The notes under the pieces are model-generated. The model did not search any database, had not been told where the DNA came from, and saw only the letters and a program-made list of their open reading frames with translations. From positions 6,628,962-6,692,961 of the forward strand of contig NC_008278.1 of assembly GCF_000058485.1 (NCBI RefSeq): DNA of 64,000 nt, read 5' to 3'. The number at the start of each line of letters is the position of its first letter. Positions within the stretch are counted from its first letter, which is position 1. The translations under genes were made by a program, and so were the position numbers. This DNA comes from Frankia alni ACN14a (GTDB lineage: Bacteria > Actinomycetota > Actinomycetes > Frankiales > Frankiaceae). Of this stretch, positions 26,868 through 37,921 are shown piece after piece.

Positions 26868-27809
26868 TCAGAAGGCGACCCCGGCGAGCAGGTCCCGCTC
26901 ACGGCCGTCGGGCCCGTCGCCGGGGCCACGCGTGCCCGCGGCGAGCACGAAGTGCTCCACGCCCCACGCCCGCTGGCCGATGCCGTCGGCGAGCGCGAAG
27001 AAGAAGCCGTCGACGGCCATCTGGGTCCGGTGCGCCCGCATCGCGGCGATCTTGGCGTCGAAGAACTCCGGCGCGGAGATCTCGGCGGTGATGTCGGCGT
27101 CGTCGACGAGCGTCATCGCCAGGTCGTCGACGGACTTCAGGCCGGCGAAGGGGTTGTTCCTGTCGGCGGAGTCGTGGAAGAGCTCGAAGCCCGCCACGGC
27201 ACGCGAGCGGGGCATCGCCGTCTCGTACCGCTTGGCGACCTGCCAGGGCTCGCCGGTGCCCGGGGCGAACGCCGGGTCGGCGGCGTCGGTGAAGGCCCGC
27301 GCGGTGACCTGGTGGGCCCGGATGTGGTCGGGATGCCCGTAGCCGCCGTTGGAGTCGTAGCTGACCAGCACGTGCGGTCGGACGTCGCGGACGATCCGGA
27401 CCAGCTCGGCCGTCGCCTCGGCCAGGTCGGCCCGCCACAGGCTGCGGGGATGGTCGTTCGCCGGGGTGCCGATCATGCCGCTGTCCCGCCAGCGGCCCGG
27501 ACCGCCGAGGAAGCGCTGGTCGGTGATGCCGAGCGCGGCGCAGGACCCGGCGAGCTCGCCGATCCGGTAGCCGCCGAGCTGATCGCCGCGGTCCGCCCGC
27601 AGATTGATCAGCTCGGGCACCAGCACCTCGCCCTCCTCCCCCAACGTGCAGGTCACGAGGGTCACAGAGGTGTCCGGGGCGGCGGCGTAGGAGGCGAGCG
27701 CGATCCCCGTGGAGATCACCTCGTCGTCGGGATGGGCGTGGACGAACATCAGCCGGCGAGCGGCCGGTGGGGTGGACGAGACCGACGGCGTGGTAGCAGA
27801 CGTCACCAT
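26868..27809 (-). CDS. mshB: Mycothiol deacetylase MshB
   Basis: N-acetyl-1-D-myo-inosityl-2-amino-2-deoxy-glucopyranoside deacetylase, the second committed enzyme of mycothiol synthesis, 313 residues. The zinc-site motif HAHPDDE is near residue 23 and the later metal His is in [10 protein letters not shown]. Start is the ATG at 27809 before a Thr/Ser-rich leader. It supports an actinobacterial host. Short direct repeats (GGTGA/GAAGGCGA) fill the gap downstream, about 26785-26880. Confidence 0.93.
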   Translation of the reverse strand: MVTSATTPSVSSTPPAARRLMFVHAHPDDEVISTGIALASYAAAPDTSVTLVTCTLGEEGEVLVPELINLRADRGDQLGGYRIGELAGSCAALGITDQRFLGGPGRWRDSGMIGTPANDHPRSLWRADLAEATAELVRIVRDVRPHVLVSYDSNGGYGHPDHIRAHQVTARAFTDAADPAFAPGTGEPWQVAKRYETAMPRSRAVAGFELFHDSADRNNPFAGLKSVDDLAMTLVDDADITAEISAPEFFDAKIAAMRAHRTQMAVDGFFFALADGIGQRAWGVEHFVLAAGTRGPGDGPDGRERDLLAGVAF

Positions 27810-27961
27810 CCCGACCCTACGGCCCGTTACGGCCGCAGGTCCGGGCCGTGCGAGGCGACCGCGCCCACTCGCCGTGGACGCGGTCACCTCGGCGCCCGCG
27901 CGGCGGCCTCGCCCGGCCACGCGAGCCCCGCGGGCCGCGCGAGCCGCTCGCGGGGGTCAGG

Positions 27962-29797
<1,836 letters not shown>

Positions 29798-30277
29798 GGT
29801 GAGGCGCTCCGGGGCGGACGTGGGGCTCTCGACCCCGCAACAACGACAACGGCACCGTGCGAACGACGGTGCCGGCTGGAACCGGTGACGCGAACGCCGT
29901 GGCGGAAATCCGCCACGCCGATCCGCGCCGAGGCACGCCGACGCGCCCGCCAGACGGGCACCGGCGTCGTTCGTGCCACCACCCATGGTACGGACACCTC
30001 GCCCCGGCGTGTCCGCCCCGCCGCGGCCACCCTCCCCCGCACCCCCCACGCCGCCTCCCCGCGGCCTCCCCGCCGGCCCGCCGTCACCTCCCCGACCGTC
30101 CGCCGTCACCCTCCTCGCCTGCCCGCCTCACTTCCCCGTCCGTCTGTGGTCACCTTCCCGCCGGCGAAGTCTCGCCGGGGCCCGCCAGGGCCCGGCCTTG
30201 CCCCATCGCCTTGCTTATCCAGAGGGACGAATCGGACACGGGACCCTCTGGACAAGCAAGGAACACCGCCGGAACGA
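29798..30277. other. Non-coding stretch upstream of typA
   Basis: About 480 bases. The right part is C-rich with irregular CCGCCGTCACC-type repeats (about 30050-30170), and a strong hairpin lies at 30210-30260. The typA promoter must lie in the left part, but no clear -35/-10 pair was found. No open frame here looks coding. Confidence 0.5.
30210..30260. terminator. Hairpin terminator of the Nudix gene
   Basis: Inverted repeat with 17-base arms (30210-30226 and 30244-30260), one mismatch, around a 17-base loop; the left arm reads CTTGCTTATCCAGAGGG. It starts 17 bases beyond the Nudix gene stop on the minus strand, so termination of that transcript is the likely role. Confidence 0.75.
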
Positions 30278-30835
30278 TCAGGCTCCGGAGCGTCCGGGCC
30301 GATGGGGCCAGCGGATCGGGTCCGGGCCGGTCAGCGCGTCACGAAGCTTCTCGACGAGCGGGCCGTCCGCCGGCATCCAGCGGACGTCGTCGAGCTCACC
30401 GGCGGCCAGCCAGCGCAGCTCGTCGTGATCGAGCAGGCGGGGGCTGCGCCCGGTCACCCGCCCAAACCAGACCCGCAGGATCCACCCCGGGCTCGCCAGG
30501 CCCACCTCGCCCAGCGGCGGCCCGATCTCGATCTCGACGTCGAGCTCCTCCCGACACTCCCGCACGAGCGCGGCAAGCTCGTCCTCGCCCGGCTCGACCT
30601 TGCCACCGGGGAACTCCCACATCCCGGCGTAGGCCGGCGGCTCCCGGCGCCGGGCGGCCAGCACCCGGCGCTCGTCGTCCAGGAGCGCGACCGCGACAAC
30701 CAACCGGCCCCGCACCGCAGGCGGCCCCGCAGTCCCGGCCGCCGGCACATCGGCGTCGACGTGCTCCCGGGAGACTGCGTCCCGTCCTGGCGGGGTAGGA
30801 GCGCCGGCACGCGGGCCGCCCGCATCCGCATTCAT
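30278..30835 (-). CDS. Nudix hydrolase, MutT-like
   Basis: A 185-residue Nudix enzyme that probably hydrolyses a nucleoside triphosphate or related pyrophosphate. The Nudix box runs from GGKVEPGEDE to RECREELDVEI with all metal-binding glutamates. Residues 1-40 are low-complexity. The start at 30835 has GGGAGAG about 8 bases upstream. The domain layout (WEFPGGK, LRWLAAGELDDVRW) is that of 8-oxo-dGTP diphosphatase-type proteins, but substrate is not proven. Confidence 0.87.
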   Translation of the reverse strand: MNADAGGPRAGAPTPPGRDAVSREHVDADVPAAGTAGPPAVRGRLVVAVALLDDERRVLAARRREPPAYAGMWEFPGGKVEPGEDELAALVRECREELDVEIEIGPPLGEVGLASPGWILRVWFGRVTGRSPRLLDHDELRWLAAGELDDVRWMPADGPLVEKLRDALTGPDPIRWPHRPGRSGA

Positions 30836-31074
30836 GGTGCCGGACTCTCCCAGACTCCGACCGTTGAAGGACCGGATGGCAGCGGTTCGGGTCGGATGGC
30901 CCGACCGGGCCACCGGAGGGCAGGCGACCTGGGGCGGGAGCTGCGATGGCGAAGGATCGGATTCCGGTCCGGCGCGCCGCCGCGCCGACCAGCCCGGGAA
31001 CAGCTAGGCACACAGCCAGTGAACCCCGGCCTGCGGTCGCCGGACCGCCGGGCCCGAAGACGGAGGGCAGCAAC

Positions 31075-31374
31075 ATGCCAACCAAACTGGACAGCGCCGA
31101 GGTCGCGGACGCACTGGCGTCGCTTCCCGGCTGGCTCGGCGACGCCGACCGCATCCAACTGCAGATCATGGTCGACGGCGACGAGGCCGACGCGATCGCC
31201 GCCGAGGTGGCCCACGCCGCCGACGAGATGGATCATCACCCGGTGATCGACCGCGGCCCGGGAACCACGACGTTCACGGTCTGGACGCACTCCGTCGGCG
31301 GCGTCACCGAGCTCGACGTCGCCCTGGCCCGCAGGATCTCCCAGATCCTCTACTCCGCGGGCGTGTCGTACTGA
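31075..31374 (+). CDS. Pterin-4a-carbinolamine dehydratase
   Basis: A 99-residue protein matching the PCD/DCoH family. The active-site motif is clear: EMDHHPVID followed by a beta strand and WTHSVGGVTELD. The family dehydrates 4a-hydroxytetrahydrobiopterin, and in bacteria it may also support molybdopterin-related or folate metabolism. Start ATG 31075 has GGAGGG 7-12 bases upstream. It is divergent from the Nudix gene. Confidence 0.9.
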   Translation: MPTKLDSAEVADALASLPGWLGDADRIQLQIMVDGDEADAIAAEVAHAADEMDHHPVIDRGPGTTTFTVWTHSVGGVTELDVALARRISQILYSAGVSY

Positions 31375-31430
31375 CCGATCCGTTCTGCGGCATGATCACC
31401 TCAGGCGGACGACGGAGGTGATCGCGGGCT

Positions 31431-32492
31431 GTGGGCGCGCAGGCGGCGGCAGAGATCCGCGCCGGCGGCCGGTTCGGCCGGCTCCCGGCCGGCACGGACC
31501 TCCCCCGCACCGGGACGCTGCGCCTCGGCCCGCTGCCGCCCGGTTTCCGGCTGTCCGCGGTGGCACTCGGTCATGCGGCGAGCGGGCTCGGACCGTCCTG
31601 CTACGACGTCGACCGCGGCGCCTGGCACCGCGTCCTGACCACCCCCCAGGCCGGCCCGCTGACCGTGACCGTCCACGAGGCTCCCGCCGCCGCCGTCGTC
31701 CCGGACCTGACCGTCCCGGACCCGGCCGCCCCGGACCTGACCGCCCCCGACTTCGGCCCGCATCTCGTCGTCAGGTGGGGCCGGACGGCCGGCGGGGACG
31801 CCGACCGGGAGGCGATCCGCCGCCAGGTGTGGCACGCGCTCGCCCTCGACGACGATCTTTCCGACCTGTACGCCTCCCTGGCCGGGGAGCCGGACCTCGC
31901 CTGGGTGGCGGCCGGCGGCCACGGCCGGCTGCTGCGGAGCCCGAGCGTCTGGGAGGACCTGGTCCGCGCGCTCGCCGCGACCAACGCCGCGCTGAGCCGC
32001 ACCCGGTCGATGCTCGACGCCCTGGTCGAGCTGTTCGGCGCCCGCGGCCCGGCCGGGGAACGGGCGTTCCCGGACGCGGCGGCGATCGCGCGCGGCGTCG
32101 CCGTGGACGGCCCCGAGATCCTGCGCGATGAGGCGGGCTGGGGCTACCGTGCCGGATCGCTGGCCCTGCTCGCCCAGCGGATCGACGCCGGCACCCTCGA
32201 CGTCGAACGCTGGTGGGACCGCAGCCCACGCGGGCCGAGTGACGACGAGGTGGGCGCCGAGATCCGCGCTCTGCCCGGCTTCGGTCCGGTCAGCGCCGAC
32301 GGGCTGCTGGGCCTGCTCGGCCGCCCCTGCGGGCTCGCCCTCGACGCCTGGGCCAGGGCCCGCGTCGGCGAGCTCGCCGGCCTGCCCGGCCCGGCCGGCG
32401 AGCGGGAGGTCCGCGCCCGCTACGCCCGCTTCGGCCGCTGGGCCGGGACGGTGTGCCGACTGGAGATCACCAGAGGGTGGACGGAACGCTGA
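31431..32492 (+). CDS. AlkA-like HhH-GPD DNA glycosylase
   Basis: A 353-residue protein resembling DNA-3-methyladenine glycosylase II. The helix-hairpin-helix is visible as IRALPGFGPVSADGLLGLLG near residue 280, followed by LALDAWARARV, where the catalytic Asp would be. The N-terminal half has a short VPDPAAPDLTAPDF repeat. The GTG start at 31431 follows GGAGGTGA by about 11 bases. Its 3' end overlaps the convergent DUF952 gene by 26 bases. Confidence 0.75.
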   Translation: MGAQAAAEIRAGGRFGRLPAGTDLPRTGTLRLGPLPPGFRLSAVALGHAASGLGPSCYDVDRGAWHRVLTTPQAGPLTVTVHEAPAAAVVPDLTVPDPAAPDLTAPDFGPHLVVRWGRTAGGDADREAIRRQVWHALALDDDLSDLYASLAGEPDLAWVAAGGHGRLLRSPSVWEDLVRALAATNAALSRTRSMLDALVELFGARGPAGERAFPDAAAIARGVAVDGPEILRDEAGWGYRAGSLALLAQRIDAGTLDVERWWDRSPRGPSDDEVGAEIRALPGFGPVSADGLLGLLGRPCGLALDAWARARVGELAGLPGPAGEREVRARYARFGRWAGTVCRLEITRGWTER

Positions 32493-32937
32493 ACGTGCCG
32501 TCCGACCCCGGTGGGAACGGAACCACCGCCGCGACCGCCCCGGCGTCGATCGGCCCGTACAGATGCGGGAACAGCTCCCCGCCCGCCGGTTCGCCCGCGC
32601 CGGTACTCGCAGTCGGCGCGGCCGGTACGGCGGGAGGTGCGGGAGGCTCCCAGCGCAGGGGCGCGCTGAGCCGCTCCGGATCGACCACGACCAGGAGCAG
32701 GTCGTCGCGGCCGGCGTAGAACCGGTTGGCGGTGGCGACGACCTGCGCCGGGGTGGAGAAATGGATGAACCCCTCGGCGCCGAGGCTCGCCGGCCGATAC
32801 CCGGCCGCCCCGACCGACCACGCGGTCCGCCCGACCAGATGGCAGATCACCCGGTCGTCCCGCGCCTGCCCGTCGTCGTGCCCCTGCACGCCCTCCCGCG
32901 TCTGCACGCCGTCCCGCGTCTGCACGTCGTCCGCCAC
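32467..32937 (-). CDS. DUF952-family protein
   Basis: About 156 residues. The core VICHLVGRTAWSVG, GFIHFSTPAQV, and GGELFPHLYGPID are diagnostic of the DUF952 family, small proteins of unknown function. The first 30 residues come from a DNA repeat (GCGGGACGGCGTGCAGA-type) and the exact start, GTG 32937 or a later GTG, is unclear. Convergent with, and overlapping, the glycosylase gene. Confidence 0.8.
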   Translation of the reverse strand: MADDVQTRDGVQTREGVQGHDDGQARDDRVICHLVGRTAWSVGAAGYRPASLGAEGFIHFSTPAQVVATANRFYAGRDDLLLVVVDPERLSAPLRWEPPAPPAVPAAPTASTGAGEPAGGELFPHLYGPIDAGAVAAVVPFPPGSDGTFSVPSTLW

Positions 32938-33249
32938 GTCGACCTGCCCTCTCCGCCGCCGCACCCGGCTTGGAACCCGATTACCAGTCCCTCCGCAGGG
33001 TGTACCCCGCGCACCCGACGGCCTCGCCCGACTTCGACCTCGGACCGCCAGCATCTACCGGGACAGATCATCCAACCGGCGGGCTACCGGGCCATCCAGC
33101 GACGCCATGCCGCAGGACGGAGATTCCTCGGCCGGTATGTCCGTCACGACTGACCCCTGGCCGTCACGCTGCACGCCCTTCGGCTTCCGCCAGGAGGGAT
33201 CTCTCCGTTGCCACCCGCGTCGCAGCGCACCGACGCCTTGTCCGCCCGG
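32938..33249. other. Non-coding stretch between DUF952 gene and ychF
   Basis: About 310 bases downstream of ychF and upstream of the DUF952 gene, both on the minus strand. Frames are open but their codon use looks random. I saw no hairpin with a clear loop, no tRNA and no repeat beyond the end of the DUF952 leader. Confidence 0.45.
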
Positions 33250-34326
33250 TCAGACGTTGAAGCGGAACTCGACGACGTCGCCGTCGGCCATGACGTAGTC
33301 CTTGCCCTCCATGCGGACCTTGCCGGCGGCGCGGGCGGCGACCATGGTGCCGGCGGCGATGAGCTCGTCGAACGAGACGATCTCGGCCTTGATGAAGCCG
33401 CGCTGGAAGTCGGTGTGGATGGCGCCGGCGGCCTCGGGGGCGGTCGCGCCGGCCCTGATCGTCCAGGCGCGCGACTCCTTCGGGCCGGCGGTGAGGAAGG
33501 TCTGCAGGCCGAGGGTGTGGAAGCCGATCCGGGCGAGCTGGGTCAGGCCGCTGACCTCCTGGCCGAGGGAGGCGAGCAGCTCGGCGGCGTCGGCGTCGTC
33601 CAGCTCGGCGAGCTCGGCCTCGACCTTGGCGCACAGCACGATCGCGTCGGCCGGCGCGACCGACTCGACGAGCTCCTTGTGCTGGCCGGGGTCGGCGAGG
33701 ACGTCCTCGTCGACGTTGAACACGTACAGGAACGGCTTCGCGGTGAGCAGGAACAGCTCGCGCAGCGCGTCTCGGTCGATCTTCGGCTCGGAGGAGATCG
33801 TGCGGCCGGCGTCCAGGACCTCGCGGGCGGCCTTCACGGCGGCGAGCAGCGGCTGCTTCGCCTTGTCCGCGCGGGCCTCCTTCTCCAGCTTGGGCAGCCG
33901 GGCGTCGATGGTCTGCAGGTCCGCGAGGATGAGCTCGGTGTTGATCGTCTCGATGTCGTCGGCCGGGTCGACCTTGCCCTCGACGTGCACGACGTCGGGG
34001 TCGGAGAACACCCGGACGACCTGGCAGACCGCGTCGGACTCGCGGATGTTCGCGAGGAAGCGGTTGCCCAGGCCCTGGCCCTCGGACGCGCCGCGGACGA
34101 GCCCGGCGATGTCGACGAAGCTGACCGTCGCCGGCACCACGCGGGCGCTGTCGTACAGCTTCGCCAGCTCGTCGAGCCGGGGGTCGGGGACGCCCACGAC
34201 CCCGACGTTCGGCTCGATCGTCGCGAACGGGTAGTTCGCGGCGAGCACATCATTGCGCGTCAGGGCGTTGAACAACGTGGACTTGCCGACGTTGGGCAGC
34301 CCGACGATACCGATCGACAAGCCCAT
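33250..34326 (-). CDS. ychF: Redox-regulated ATPase/GTPase YchF
   Basis: A 358-residue Obg-family P-loop protein. GLPNVGKSTLFNAL (P-loop), the DIAGLVRGASEGQGLGN switch II region and a YVFNVDED-type G4 variant are present; the C-terminal TGS domain ends EGKDYVMADGDVVEFRFNV, as in the family. YchF/OLA1 proteins prefer ATP and associate with ribosomes. Upstream non-coding repeats separate it from rmuC. Confidence 0.94.
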   Translation of the reverse strand: MGLSIGIVGLPNVGKSTLFNALTRNDVLAANYPFATIEPNVGVVGVPDPRLDELAKLYDSARVVPATVSFVDIAGLVRGASEGQGLGNRFLANIRESDAVCQVVRVFSDPDVVHVEGKVDPADDIETINTELILADLQTIDARLPKLEKEARADKAKQPLLAAVKAAREVLDAGRTISSEPKIDRDALRELFLLTAKPFLYVFNVDEDVLADPGQHKELVESVAPADAIVLCAKVEAELAELDDADAAELLASLGQEVSGLTQLARIGFHTLGLQTFLTAGPKESRAWTIRAGATAPEAAGAIHTDFQRGFIKAEIVSFDELIAAGTMVAARAAGKVRMEGKDYVMADGDVVEFRFNV

Positions 34327-34413
34327 GGCGGATCAGTCTACGGGCCGGCGGGCAGCGCGCCGGCGGGGTCCGGGCGGGCGGGAGGCGGGCGGCCTCACGC
34401 CGGCCCGCGCCGC

Positions 34414-34540
34414 CGGGAACGCCCCGGCCGGGAACAACGCGCCAGCCGGGAACGCCCCGGCCGGGAACAACGCGCCAGCCGGGAACAACGCGCCAGCCGG
34501 GAACACGGTCGACCCGGCGCCGGCGCCGGCGCCGGCGCCA
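34414..34540. repeat. GGGAACAACGCGCCAGCC repeats and GGCGCC tract
   Basis: Alternating 15-base (gggaacgccccggcc) and 18-base (gggaacaacgcgccagcc) units, five to six in total, then a (CGGCGC)n tract at about 34514-34540. It lies between the divergent ychF and rmuC genes and is open in several frames, but nothing suggests translation. Promoters of both genes should be near here. Confidence 0.85.
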
Positions 34541-34595
34541 CGCCGCCGACCGGCCTGCCGCGAAACTGTCGGAGGGGCGTGATTGCCTTCCCCTC

Positions 34596-36131
34596 GTGAA
34601 CACCACCAGCGCGTTGCTGACCCTCATCGGGCTGGCTGTCGGGGCCGTGGGCGGCCTGGTCGCCGCCCGCCGGCTGGCCGACCCGCGCTACGCGGCGCTC
34701 GCCGCCGCGCATGCGACGGCCCAGCGGGAGCTTGACTCCGCCCGTAAGGCCGCCGCGGCGAGCGCGGAGCGCGCCCAGCTCGCCGAGTCGGACGTCGCCG
34801 GCCTGCGCACGGCGCTGGAGTACGAGCGGCGTGCCGCCGCCGAGCGGGTCGCCCTGGTCGAGCAGAGCCAGGAGCGGCTCGCCGAGAGCTTCCAGGCCCT
34901 GTCCGCGCAGGCGCTGGAGGGAGCGAGTCGCCAGCTCGTGGAGCTGGCCACCGCCCGGCTGGACGAGGCCGGCGCCCGCGCCCGCGGCGATCTCGACGCC
35001 CGCCGCGCGGCGGTGGAGGGCATGGTCACCCCGCTGCGCGACGCCCTGGGGCGGATGGAGAGCCGGCTGCACGAGCTGGAGACGGCCCGCACGGAGGCGT
35101 ACGCGGCGCTCGTGGAGCAGGTGCGCTTCGCCCGCGAGGCGTCGGAGAGCCTGCGCTCCGAGACGGCGGCGCTGGTCACCGTCCTGCGCCGCCCGCAGGC
35201 CCGCGGCGCGTGGGGGGAGATGCAGCTGCGCCGGGTCGCCGAGGTGGCCGGCATGGTCAACCGCTGTGACTTCACCGAGCAGATGACCGTCCAGGGTGAC
35301 GACGGCCCGTTGCGGCCCGACATGGTCGTTCACCTCGCCGGCGGGCGCAACGTCGTCGTCGACGCGAAGGTCCCGCTGGCCGCCTTCCTCGACGCCGCCG
35401 AGAGCACCGACGAGGCCTACCGCGCCGGGCGGATGGCCGCCCATGCCCGGCATCTGCGCGCCCACGTCGACGGGCTGGCCGCCAAGTCGTACTGGCGGCG
35501 GCTGCCGTCCTCGCCCGAGTTCGTGGTGCTGTTCGTGCCCGCCGAGGCGTTCCTCGCCCCGGCCCTCGACCACGATCCGGGCCTGCTGGAACACGCCGCC
35601 GCCAGGAAGGTCATCATCGCCACCCCGACCACGCTGATCGCGATGCTGCGGACCATCGCGCACGCCTGGACCCAGGAGGCGTTGACGACACGGACCCGGG
35701 AGATCTTCGAGCTCGGCCGTGATCTCTACACCCGCCTGGGCACGCTCGGCGAACACGTCGACCGGCTCGGCCGCTCGCTGGGCCGGGCGGTCGGGGACTT
35801 CAACGCGACCGTCGGTTCGCTGGAGAGCCGGGTGCTCACCCCCGCGCGCCGGCTCGCCGCCATGGACGTGGTCGAGGCGGCGCTGCCGAGCCCCGGGCCC
35901 GTGGAGTCCGGCGTGCGGGCGTTGTCCGCGGCCGAACTGCTGCCCGACCCCGGCCCGGCCGAGCAGGCGGCGCCGAGCGCCGGCGGAACCGGGGATGTCG
36001 CATATCGGACCTGGGCCGAAGAGGCGGGGAGGACATCGCGGTCAAACAACCAGAAAGACAATGACTGGACGACGCAAAGCAGTGGTTCGACCACCGAAGG
36101 TTCCGACACGGGGGCCGATGCCGCGGTCTGA
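34596..36131 (+). CDS. rmuC: DNA recombination protein RmuC
   Basis: A 511-residue RmuC family protein. One N-terminal membrane helix (LLTLIGLAVGAVGGLVA) is followed by an Ala/Glu/Arg coiled coil (about residues 30-190) and the RmuC nuclease-like core (RGAWGEMQLRR, VVDAKVPLAAFLDA, FVPAEAFLAPAL). RmuC limits DNA inversion at short repeats in E. coli. The last 70 residues are disordered and Ser/Thr/Asp-rich. GTG 34596 is the probable start, although GGAGGGG lies about 18 bases away. Confidence 0.92.
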   Translation: MNTTSALLTLIGLAVGAVGGLVAARRLADPRYAALAAAHATAQRELDSARKAAAASAERAQLAESDVAGLRTALEYERRAAAERVALVEQSQERLAESFQALSAQALEGASRQLVELATARLDEAGARARGDLDARRAAVEGMVTPLRDALGRMESRLHELETARTEAYAALVEQVRFAREASESLRSETAALVTVLRRPQARGAWGEMQLRRVAEVAGMVNRCDFTEQMTVQGDDGPLRPDMVVHLAGGRNVVVDAKVPLAAFLDAAESTDEAYRAGRMAAHARHLRAHVDGLAAKSYWRRLPSSPEFVVLFVPAEAFLAPALDHDPGLLEHAAARKVIIATPTTLIAMLRTIAHAWTQEALTTRTREIFELGRDLYTRLGTLGEHVDRLGRSLGRAVGDFNATVGSLESRVLTPARRLAAMDVVEAALPSPGPVESGVRALSAAELLPDPGPAEQAAPSAGGTGDVAYRTWAEEAGRTSRSNNQKDNDWTTQSSGSTTEGSDTGADAAV

Positions 36132-36760
36132 TGCATCGTCCTGACGCATTCGAAATCCCCGGGCGGTACCTTGCGTTCGTGAGTGTGCCGCCGCATCGGC
36201 AGTCAGCCGGGCCGCCGGGGAGATCCGTGCGCGCCGACAGGTTCGACGATCCGTATGTCCGCGGCTCGCGTGGCCGCGCGAGCGCGCCGCCGCCCACGCT
36301 GTTCACCGGCAGCAGGCGAGGGCTCACCGCACTCGGCACCGGGATCATCGTGCTCGTTGTCGGCGGCGTCGGCGCCCTCATCGACTCGGTCGCCTTCGGC
36401 TCGTTGAAGTACGCGTTCGGCACGCTGTTCATCGGCGCCTGCGTGCTCGTCGCGGTGCGGGTCCACACCGACGATCTGATCGGTGTCGTGATCATGCCGC
36501 CGCTGGTGTACGCGCTCATCACGATCGGCGTCGGCTATCTTGATCCCTCCACCGGTGACGGCAGTTCCGGACTGCGGAACAAGGCGATCGACATCGGCTC
36601 CGAGATGATCCTGCACGCGCCGATCCTGCTCGCGGCCTTCCTCCTGGTCGCTCTCATCGCGGTCTTTCGCGGCCGGCGCGCGCAGATCGCCCGCCGCGAG
36701 CGGCAACGCGCCCTCGCCGCCCAGTCAGGCGCCGAGCGCCGCCGACGACCCGGCCACTAG
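36131..36760 (+). CDS. DUF6542-type membrane protein
   Basis: About 209 residues with a Pro/Arg-rich N-terminus, then four predicted membrane helices (LTALGTGIIVLVVGGVGALI, FGTLFIGACVLVAV, VIMPPLVYALITIGVGYL, APILLAAFLLVALIAVF) and a basic tail. It resembles the actinobacterial DUF6542 family; function unknown. ATG 36131 overlaps the rmuC stop as TGATG; GTG 36179 is an alternative. Confidence 0.75.
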   Translation: MHRPDAFEIPGRYLAFVSVPPHRQSAGPPGRSVRADRFDDPYVRGSRGRASAPPPTLFTGSRRGLTALGTGIIVLVVGGVGALIDSVAFGSLKYAFGTLFIGACVLVAVRVHTDDLIGVVIMPPLVYALITIGVGYLDPSTGDGSSGLRNKAIDIGSEMILHAPILLAAFLLVALIAVFRGRRAQIARRERQRALAAQSGAERRRRPGH

Positions 36761-37217
36761 CCGGCCACAAGCAGATCCGAGCCTGGGTCGGGCGGATTGC
36801 GGCACGTTCTGCACGGTCCGAACCCGCAGACCGCGCACAACGCACCGCACCTGACCTCCCGTGGCGCCATCGGTGGAGGTTCACGGCACGGGACCTGTGC
36901 GTCCAGGCTCCCGCCTGGCCGCACCGAGCCAGTCGGCGCGCCACCGGGCCCCCGCCCCGTCGGGCTCGAGTCGGGGAGCTCCAGCAGCCATACCTTTCCT
37001 CTCCGGAGGAGTTCCCGTTCTCCCCGGAGGAGTTCCCGCCTGCGCCAACACCCGCCAGCCGCAGCAGCGGCGTGTGACGGCCGGCGGAGGAGCCGCGACA
37101 ACGCCGTGGGCCGCCCGCCGTGGGCCGCCCGCCGTGGCGGCGCGACCACCACGGCGACAGCACCTGATCGCGCTCGAGTAGTGTCACTGAGCGGTAGCGC
37201 CGACAAAGGGAGGCGCC
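36761..37217. other. Non-coding stretch before the microprotein gene
   Basis: About 460 bases with short duplications (CCGGAGGAGTTCCCG twice near 37000-37035; GTGGGCCGCCCGCC twice near 37102-37130). A leftward frame ending at 36757 has a Cys-rich end but no supporting start. No convincing promoter was found for the gene at 37218. Confidence 0.45.
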
Positions 37218-37373
37218 ATGGGAGCGATCTCTTCGTGGTGGGATCGGTGCCGCTGCGGCCACAGCCGCGATCTGCACCGGCACTACCGCAAGGGCAACGA
37301 CTGCGCGCGCTGCGACTGCCGGGCCTTCACCCGGATTCGGCCTCGCCGCTCCGGCGGCGACCCCACACCCTGA
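37218..37373 (+). CDS. Cys/His-rich microprotein, probable zinc ribbon
   Basis: A 51-residue protein, too short for usual gene finding. AAAGGGAGG lies 5 bases upstream of the ATG, an excellent ribosome site. Residues 11-36 carry C-x-CGH, two further His, and C-A-R-C-D-C, a spacing that fits one zinc site; the rest is basic (RIRPRRSGGDP). The CGH...CxxCxC layout recalls small uncharacterised actinobacterial proteins, but I cannot name a family. It stands alone between the DUF6542 gene and the NodB-like gene. Confidence 0.65.
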   Translation: MGAISSWWDRCRCGHSRDLHRHYRKGNDCARCDCRAFTRIRPRRSGGDPTP

Positions 37374-37921
37374 TCCTCCCCGCTCCATGGCCGGCGCGGC
37401 CCACCTCGCCGGAGCGCACGACCGGACGCGGCGGTCGGAGCCCGACCTGGGGCTGGCCGCGCCGGCCCGCCGACGACCCGCCGACGGCCGATGACGATCC
37501 GCGGACGGTCGCTGACAACTCGCCGACAGCCGTTGACGGCCCGCACCAGGCCTGGCGCGGGCCGCGCCGGGCGGTCACCGGACGCCCCAGTCGCAACTCC
37601 CGCACCACATCCGCGCCCCCGGCGACCCACTGATTGCGCGACGACACCTGGCAGAAAAGTTCTGTTTTCTTAATCAGCACAATGATGACGGGCGCCGACG
37701 GACGGCCGGCAAGGCACTCGCCTTCCCGGTTCACCGGCTATTGGGGCCACTCGTGCTACATTCCATGCCGCATCACGGACTCACTCCTCGGACGCACACT
37801 TCGGCGCAATTCCCCGATGCCGCGTCCATGCCCGCGGCGTTCGCAGGGAGGCCCGCTTGACGTTCACTCCGTCTGAACCGCTCGCCGGGCGGGACGCGCG
37901 CGGCGCCGTGCTCGGACCGCG
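37374..37921. other. Non-coding stretch upstream of the NodB-like gene
   Basis: About 550 bases. The left part is Pro/Arg-codon-like GC-rich filler; about 37650-37690 is AT-rich (AAAAGTTCTGTTTTCTTAATCAGCAC) and 37735-37775 moderately so. These AT-rich points are the likeliest promoter sites, but no clear -35/-10 pair is present. No supported small gene was found. Confidence 0.45.

Noticed and set aside
34414-34540. Frames encoding GNNAPAGN repeats between ychF and rmuC
   Set aside because: Repeat DNA is open in several frames; there is no start with a ribosome site and no linked domain.
36757-37206. Leftward frame with a Cys-rich end (CGALCAVCGFGPCRTC)
   Set aside because: No ribosome site or conserved start, the rest is Arg/Pro filler, and it overlaps the promoter area of the microprotein gene; chance Cys codons are likely.
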